The position numbers and the translations under genes were made by a program. Below the pieces are notes generated by a model. It ran no database searches and was not told the DNA's origin. It worked only from the letters and a program-made list of their open reading frames with translations. A stretch of 22,594 nt of DNA from an uncultured Blautia sp. (GTDB taxonomy: Bacteria > Bacillota > Clostridia > Lachnospirales > Lachnospiraceae), in contig CABSEJ010000033.1 of NCBI GenBank assembly GCA_902476765.1, positions 1 through 22,594 of the forward strand. The letters are read 5' to 3'. Of this stretch, positions 21,915 to 22,594 are shown one piece after another. Within the stretch, counting starts at the first letter, position 1. Every line of letters begins with the position of its first letter.

Positions 21915-22355
21915 TTACTTGTATTGAAGGGCTGTGTCTATATTCCTGTCCATTTTCTGCGCCACACTCTCCAGTACCTGTTTTTCTTCCGGGGTAATCC
22001 CCTGAAAAATAATACAGCTTACTTCATCCCATATATGCTGTATGTCCTCAATCAATGCCTCTGCCTTAGGGGTCAGCATAAGATGCACACATCTTCTGTC
22101 ACGCTCGTCAGGCGCAAATTCCAGAAATCCCATTTCCTGCATACGGAATATAGATTGGGAAATGTGGCCCTTTGTAAGCTTGGTGGCCCTTTGTATTTCC
22201 TTGGAAGTATCGCCTCCCACCCCTGCCGAAAGATAATGAAGAATTTCCACATCTACTTTTCTTAAATTATACTTTTTGCGCACATGGGAAATCTGATTTT
22301 CCAGCAGCTGCTTATACCTGGCCCCCCGCAGCATCAATTCCACCTGCTTATTCAA
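21915..22355 (-). CDS. MarR-family transcriptional regulator
   Basis: 146 residues from a TTG start at 22355 that follows a perfect AAGGAGG. The open frame continues 49 codons upstream but reads as non-protein and covers the promoter, so I rejected the longer form. The winged helix lies at about residues 25-105: YNLRKVDVEILHYLSA, TSKEIQRATKLTKGHISQSI (recognition helix) and the wing DERDRRCVHLMLTPKAEAL. It dimerises through the terminal helices. Palindromic AT-rich sites between its promoter and start suggest autorepression. The following cytidylate-kinase-like gene is the likely co-regulated gene. The effector is unknown. Confidence 0.9.
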   Translation of the reverse strand: MNKQVELMLRGARYKQLLENQISHVRKKYNLRKVDVEILHYLSAGVGGDTSKEIQRATKLTKGHISQSIFRMQEMGFLEFAPDERDRRCVHLMLTPKAEALIEDIQHIWDEVSCIIFQGITPEEKQVLESVAQKMDRNIDTALQYK

Positions 22356-22386
22356 TCCTTCCTCCTTATGTCCCCAAACTTTAAAT

Positions 22387-22447
22387 AGTTTATTTTTAAA
22401 CTGTTTATTTTTAAAAATATGATACCACATTTCACAAGGCAGGGCAA
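22387..22447 (-). promoter_or_regulatory. Promoter and palindromic operator of the MarR operon
   Basis: On the minus strand TTGCCC (22447-22442), a 17-base spacer and TATCAT (22424-22419) form a promoter. Directly downstream, TTTAAAAATAAAC is repeated twice at 15-base spacing. The region contains two palindromes: TATTTTTAAAAATA (22419-22406) and AGTTTA-AAAA-TAAACT (22402-22387). A bound dimer would block initiation. Confidence 0.7.
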
Positions 22448-22570
22448 GCAAAAAAGCCATGGAAAATAAAGCATGAGAAAGAGACTGCACAAGGCAGCTC
22501 ATTCCTGCTTAGGCGTAAATATTGGGAAAAAAAGGGGCTGTCGGGAAATAGATAGTTCCAAACAGGGGCA

Positions 22571-22594
22571 GGTGTGACTCGTGCGAGTCACACC
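22571..22594. repeat. Perfect palindrome at the right edge
   Basis: GGTGTGACTCG and CGAGTCACACC are 11-bp perfect inverted repeats separated by TG, ending exactly at the window edge. With no sequence beyond it, a terminator, operator or repeat unit cannot be distinguished. Confidence 0.6.

Noticed and set aside
22356..22502. N-terminal extension of the MarR protein
   Set aside because: It would be translated through the promoter and operator; the TTG at 22355 follows a perfect AAGGAGG and gives the normal MarR length.
22503..22570. Possible insertion-sequence end (GGGGCTGTCGGGAAATAG region)
   Set aside because: It vaguely resembles transposon termini, but no partner repeat, target duplication or transposase is visible within the window.
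1..22594. CRISPR array, tRNA, rRNA or complete insertion sequence
   Set aside because: I saw no regularly spaced direct repeats, no tRNA or rRNA signatures, and no intact transposase.

Overview
The window looks like a chromosomal segment of a Gram-positive anaerobe of class Clostridia, most probably Lachnospiraceae. I infer this from the moderate-to-low GC, strong AAGGAGG-type ribosome sites, YesMN-type two-component genes beside a sugar ABC transporter without its own ATPase, a Spo0A-type DNA-binding domain, and the gene families present. I cannot name a species. Almost every gene is on the minus strand. The exceptions are a short plus-strand block (2161-4086) and a shortened cadmium-transporter-like gene (20880-21227).

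Left part (1-4086): an OmpR-type response regulator with an overlapping sensor kinase that runs off the left edge. After about 550 gene-free bases come an internally deleted Rpn/PD-(D/E)XK transposase-nuclease pseudogene, an AlkZ-like winged-helix protein and a 57-codon protein that I do not recognise. The ribosome sites of the pseudogene and of the 57-codon gene can each be folded into a hairpin.

Centre (4205-13552): on the minus strand a YesM/YesN sensor-regulator pair is followed by a decayed LytTR regulator, two terminators, and an XRE regulator paired with a stand-alone Spo0A C-terminal domain. Then comes a CUT1-type ABC importer (lipoprotein and two permeases) ending in a uroporphyrinogen-decarboxylase-family protein. 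The importer and YesMN probably form one sugar-sensing and uptake unit, with the small regulators lying between them.

Right-centre (13627-20457): a six-gene polyamine operon in the order speD, speA, speE, speB, carboxy(nor)spermidine synthase and nspC, ending in a good terminator. Arginine would go to agmatine, putrescine and spermidine by the SAM-dependent route, while the last two genes encode the aspartate-semialdehyde-dependent route. The operon has a clear sigma-A promoter and a leader of about 400 nt. The leader ends in a strong intrinsic terminator 35 nt before the speD start, and an upstream segment can form a 14-bp antiterminator with that terminator. That same segment is also held in a competing two-helix element. 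This three-state attenuator is the best candidate here for an undescribed regulatory system; its ligand or signal is unknown.

Right end (20651-22594): a plus-strand terminator, a cluster of inverted repeats, the shortened CadD-like gene, and a MarR regulator with a visible promoter and palindromic operator driving a cytidylate-kinase-like gene.
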